Positions 3,412-5,894 of a DNA stretch of 5,894 bases are shown here, piece by piece; the first letter of the stretch is position 1, and each line of letters opens with the position of its first letter. The position numbers and the translations under genes are program-made. Origin of the DNA: Bacillota bacterium (lineage in GTDB: Bacteria; Bacillota; Clostridia; Oscillospirales; Acutalibacteraceae); NCBI GenBank assembly GCA_023458915.1, contig JAEWWM010000080.1, positions 1-5,894 on the forward strand, in the 5' to 3' direction. The notes below the pieces were generated by a model. The model saw only the letters and a program-made list of their open reading frames with translations. It had not been told where the DNA came from and searched no databases.

Positions 3412-5894
3412 GCAAATGACTTGAACTTAGAAATAACCGGTAGTGCAGATAAAGCAGTAAATGCGCTCGATAGAATAATAAATAAGCTTGCGGAGTATCA
3501 GAGCAGGCTAATTTCCACAATTCCTAGAATGAATGAGTTTAATAATTCACTTAGAGATTTTCCAAATAACGCAGGAAATAAGTATAAAGATTTAGCAAGC
3601 GGAATAAACGCTGTAGCAACGGCTCTTAAAAAATTCGATAGTAAAACAGGTTTAACTTCGCTTAAAAATGAACTTGAGGTGATAAAGCAGTCATCTTCAG
3701 GATTAGATATTACTGCCGATAAACTCACAAACGTTGCAAACGCTATGATGAACACAAAAGGTGCGTCTAAGCTATCAGCAGAGCTTGCCAAATATCAATC
3801 TCAAATCGACATAGCAGGTGCGAAAACTCAGTCCGCACTTGCCAAAGCTGCTTACGATACAGAAAATTACGCTCTTAAAACGGGGAAGCTTACCGAACAA
3901 AAAGAAAAGCTTGCGGAAACTGAAAGGAAATTAGCTGAAAGCACACAATGGAGCGAAGAAGCGCAAAAAAGCTTGAGCGAAGCTGTGGAAAGAGCGAATT
4001 TAAAATATAATCAAACTTTTTCCGCAAATGATGTGCAAACTCCAAGAATTTCAGCACCTATGAATGACATTTATGCTGAAAGAGATATTCAGACTGAAAT
4101 CGACGCGCTTCAGCGCACATCATTTCCTGAGATCGACACATCTCAAATAAATGAAGCTATTAAAGAAACAGAATCGTATATACAAAGTTTAAATCCGGCT
4201 TTTGAAAATATGTCAGTTTCGGCTCAAATGCAGTTTAATTCGGTAGCTACAAAGCTTCGGGAAGTAAATATCGAACTTGAGCAGCAAAAGCAGTTATATA
4301 CAAATTTAACTCAAGATTACGCAACTCTTTCAAAAGGATTTAGTCCTGAAATAGCCGATATGAATGGGTTTGATACAAAAATAAAAGCAAGTTCGGAAAA
4401 AATAAAGGAACTTATTAATGAATTAAATAGGCTTAAAGAAATACTTAAAAAGCTAGCAGGCCCAACCAAGCAAACAGCAAAAGATGTGGAAAAAGCGGGT
4501 CAATCCTCAAAGGCGGCTTCAAGAGAATTTAGCACATTTGATAGAGTTCTTAGAAATTTAAGGACATACCTTTTAGTTCGGGCAATTAATGAAATCAGCC
4601 AAGCGTTTTCAAATGCACTAACGAACGCAATGACGTTTACCGAAAACATGAACCTATTTAACGTGTCACTTGGTGAAAATGTTTATCAGGCCGGAGCTTT
4701 TGTTGATAAAATGTCCGCGGCTTTTGGAATGGATCCATCAAATCTTGTTAAAACTATGGGTACATTTTATCAAATATCGCGTTCAATGGGCATGACAAGC
4801 CAAAATGCTTATGTTCTTTCTGAAAATTTTACGAAACTTGCTAATGATTTAGCGTCCTTTTACAACATTTCAGTTTCAGACGCTACAACTAAACTTCAAG
4901 CAGGTCTTGTTGGTGAGACAGAGCCACTAAGGCGTTTAGGAATTATTACAACTGAAAATGCACTCAAGCAAACCGCAATGAACTTAGGCATAGAAAAATC
5001 CGTCCGTGACATGAGCGAAACTGAAAAAATGCACCTTAGGTACATAACGGTTTTAAATCAAACAAAAAATTTGCAGGGCGATTTCGCTAGAACTATCAAC
5101 GAACCGGCGCAATTAGTGAAAATCCTGCAAGAGCAAATATCTCAGCTTGGCAGAGCAATCGGAAGCGTGTTTATGCCTGTTTTAGGTGCAGTTCTTCCCT
5201 ACATCATTGCTTTTTCAAGAGCTTTAACCACGCTAATTGGAAGTTTAGCCGCGCTTTTAGGATATAAAGCTCCCGATTACAAAGCTATCAGCACGGGATT
5301 TAGTTCAGCCGTGAGTGAAACAGATAATCTCGGAAATTCTATAGGAAAAGCGTCTGCAAAAGCAAAAGAGTTTAAAAAGCAAGTTATGAGCTTTGACGAG
5401 CTTCATATTTTAACTGAACCTAAAGATACTTCGGGTGGTTCCGGGAGCGGCTCCGGAGCAAGTAATTTCGCTGTTCCTGACTTGACAGGCTACGATAATT
5501 TAATGGATTCCGTTGATAATCGAATAAATGAGATTTATCAAAACATAATGGCTTTCTTTAATAACATCGGTGTGGCTTTAGAACCAACAACACAGGCTTT
5601 TTCAAGGCTTGGAGTGGAACTGGATCGTCTGGGAAGTTTTGCTTGGCAAGGACTTGTTGATTTTTATAATTCCTTCTTAGTCCCTGTTGGATCATGGGTT
5701 TTCGGCGAAGGATTACCTAGGTTTATTGATGCTTTAACTAGTGGCCTTTCGCAAGTTGATTATTCAAAAATAAACACTGCTTTAAATGAATTATGGAAAG
5801 CTTTAGCACCTTTTTCAATTGCTATCGGCGAAGGACTTCTATGGTTTTGGGAAAATGTTTTGGTTCCGATCGGTACTTGGACTATGAATAATGC
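3409..5894 (+). CDS. Tail tape measure protein (3' partial)
   Basis: This protein sets tail length and is thought to be ejected through the tube with the DNA. About 828 residues are visible, with no stop before the right edge. Residues 1-380 are largely helical and charged, with heptad-like stretches suggesting coiled coil near 155-205 and 285-350. A conserved core (about 385-620) has the PhageMin_Tail pattern: FTENMNLFNVSLGE, KMSAAFGMDPSNL, FYQISRSMGM, KLQAGLVGETEPLRRLGI and ARTINEPAQLVKILQEQISQLG. It ends in a hydrophobic run (MPVLGAVLPYIIAF to ALLGY, 589-619), a possible membrane-active segment. Next come the SFDELHIL motif (~661-668), a flexible SGGSGSGSGAS linker (675-685), and the start of Trp/Gly/Pro-rich repeats about 61 residues apart. 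The product follows the chaperones that act on it. The TTG start and the hairpin upstream suggest limited expression. The C-terminus is outside the window. Confidence 0.92.
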   Translation, partial: MANDLNLEITGSADKAVNALDRIINKLAEYQSRLISTIPRMNEFNNSLRDFPNNAGNKYKDLASGINAVATALKKFDSKTGLTSLKNELEVIKQSSSGLDITADKLTNVANAMMNTKGASKLSAELAKYQSQIDIAGAKTQSALAKAAYDTENYALKTGKLTEQKEKLAETERKLAESTQWSEEAQKSLSEAVERANLKYNQTFSANDVQTPRISAPMNDIYAERDIQTEIDALQRTSFPEIDTSQINEAIKETESYIQSLNPAFENMSVSAQMQFNSVATKLREVNIELEQQKQLYTNLTQDYATLSKGFSPEIADMNGFDTKIKASSEKIKELINELNRLKEILKKLAGPTKQTAKDVEKAGQSSKAASREFSTFDRVLRNLRTYLLVRAINEISQAFSNALTNAMTFTENMNLFNVSLGENVYQAGAFVDKMSAAFGMDPSNLVKTMGTFYQISRSMGMTSQNAYVLSENFTKLANDLASFYNISVSDATTKLQAGLVGETEPLRRLGIITTENALKQTAMNLGIEKSVRDMSETEKMHLRYITVLNQTKNLQGDFARTINEPAQLVKILQEQISQLGRAIGSVFMPVLGAVLPYIIAFSRALTTLIGSLAALLGYKAPDYKAISTGFSSAVSETDNLGNSIGKASAKAKEFKKQVMSFDELHILTEPKDTSGGSGSGSGASNFAVPDLTGYDNLMDSVDNRINEIYQNIMAFFNNIGVALEPTTQAFSRLGVELDRLGSFAWQGLVDFYNSFLVPVGSWVFGEGLPRFIDALTSGLSQVDYSKINTALNELWKALAPFSIAIGEGLLWFWENVLVPIGTWTMNN
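5662..5894 (+). repeat. Start of a ~61-residue repeat in the tape measure protein
   Basis: The segment LVPVGSWVFGEG (Pro codon at 5683) recurs as LVPIGTWTMNN (Pro codon at 5866), 183 bases or 61 codons later. Each copy is preceded by an aromatic helix (LVDFYNSF and LLWFWENV). The copies are similar in protein more than in DNA, so they are diverged. The second copy is cut by the window edge. Repeats of this kind are familiar in tape measure proteins of Bacillota phages. Confidence 0.6.

Noticed and set aside
3498..3791. Minus-strand ORF of 97 residues in the tape measure gene
   Set aside because: It is a shadow of a long intact coding frame; its Ser/Leu-rich make-up is typical of the reverse of helical coding sequence.
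1..5894. CRISPR array, tRNA, insertion sequence, attachment site or defence gene
   Set aside because: Coding sequence fills nearly the whole window. I saw no spaced direct repeats, cloverleaf-like segment, transposase motif or terminal inverted repeats.

Overview
The window is a stretch of the late structural operon of a siphovirus (long non-contractile tail) or an integrated prophage of that type. Every gene is on the plus strand and packed head to tail. The DNA is AT-rich by eye. Start codons are mixed ATG/GTG/TTG, and the Shine-Dalgarno sequences are strong (GGAGGA, AGGTGA). The proteins look like those of phages of low-GC Bacillota, probably Clostridia-type hosts. The host is an inference, because no host gene, integrase or attachment site is present.

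Layout, left to right: the C-terminal 184 residues of the major capsid protein (cut by the left edge); a gp6-like head-tail connector; a probable head-closure protein; an HK97 gp10-like neck protein; a probable tail terminator; the major tail (tube) protein; a tail assembly chaperone pair made by programmed -1 frameshifting (G and G-T forms); an intrinsic-terminator-like hairpin; and the first ~828 residues of the tape measure protein (cut by the right edge). No stretch above 300 bases lacks a gene. The apparent gap after the short chaperone frame is the -1 frame of the frameshift product.

How the genes work together: the capsid protein builds the head shell. The connector, closure and neck proteins form the stack under the portal that seals the filled head. 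The terminator caps the tail and joins it to that neck. The G/GT chaperones bind the tape measure protein and recruit tube subunits to it. The tube protein then polymerises to the length set by the tape measure. The four genes from connector to terminator are translationally coupled by short stop/start overlaps. The tube and G genes instead have their own strong ribosome binding sites, as expected for highly expressed products.

The most informative signal is the canonical T TTT TTA slippery heptamer at 2926-2932, in the correct phase to join the two chaperone frames, with a Shine-Dalgarno-like AGGTGA just upstream. I found no sign of a new defence, regulatory or mobile system. The module is conventional; the points worth a second look are the frameshift signal, a terminator-like hairpin inside the operon, and a ~61-residue repeat beginning in the tape measure protein.
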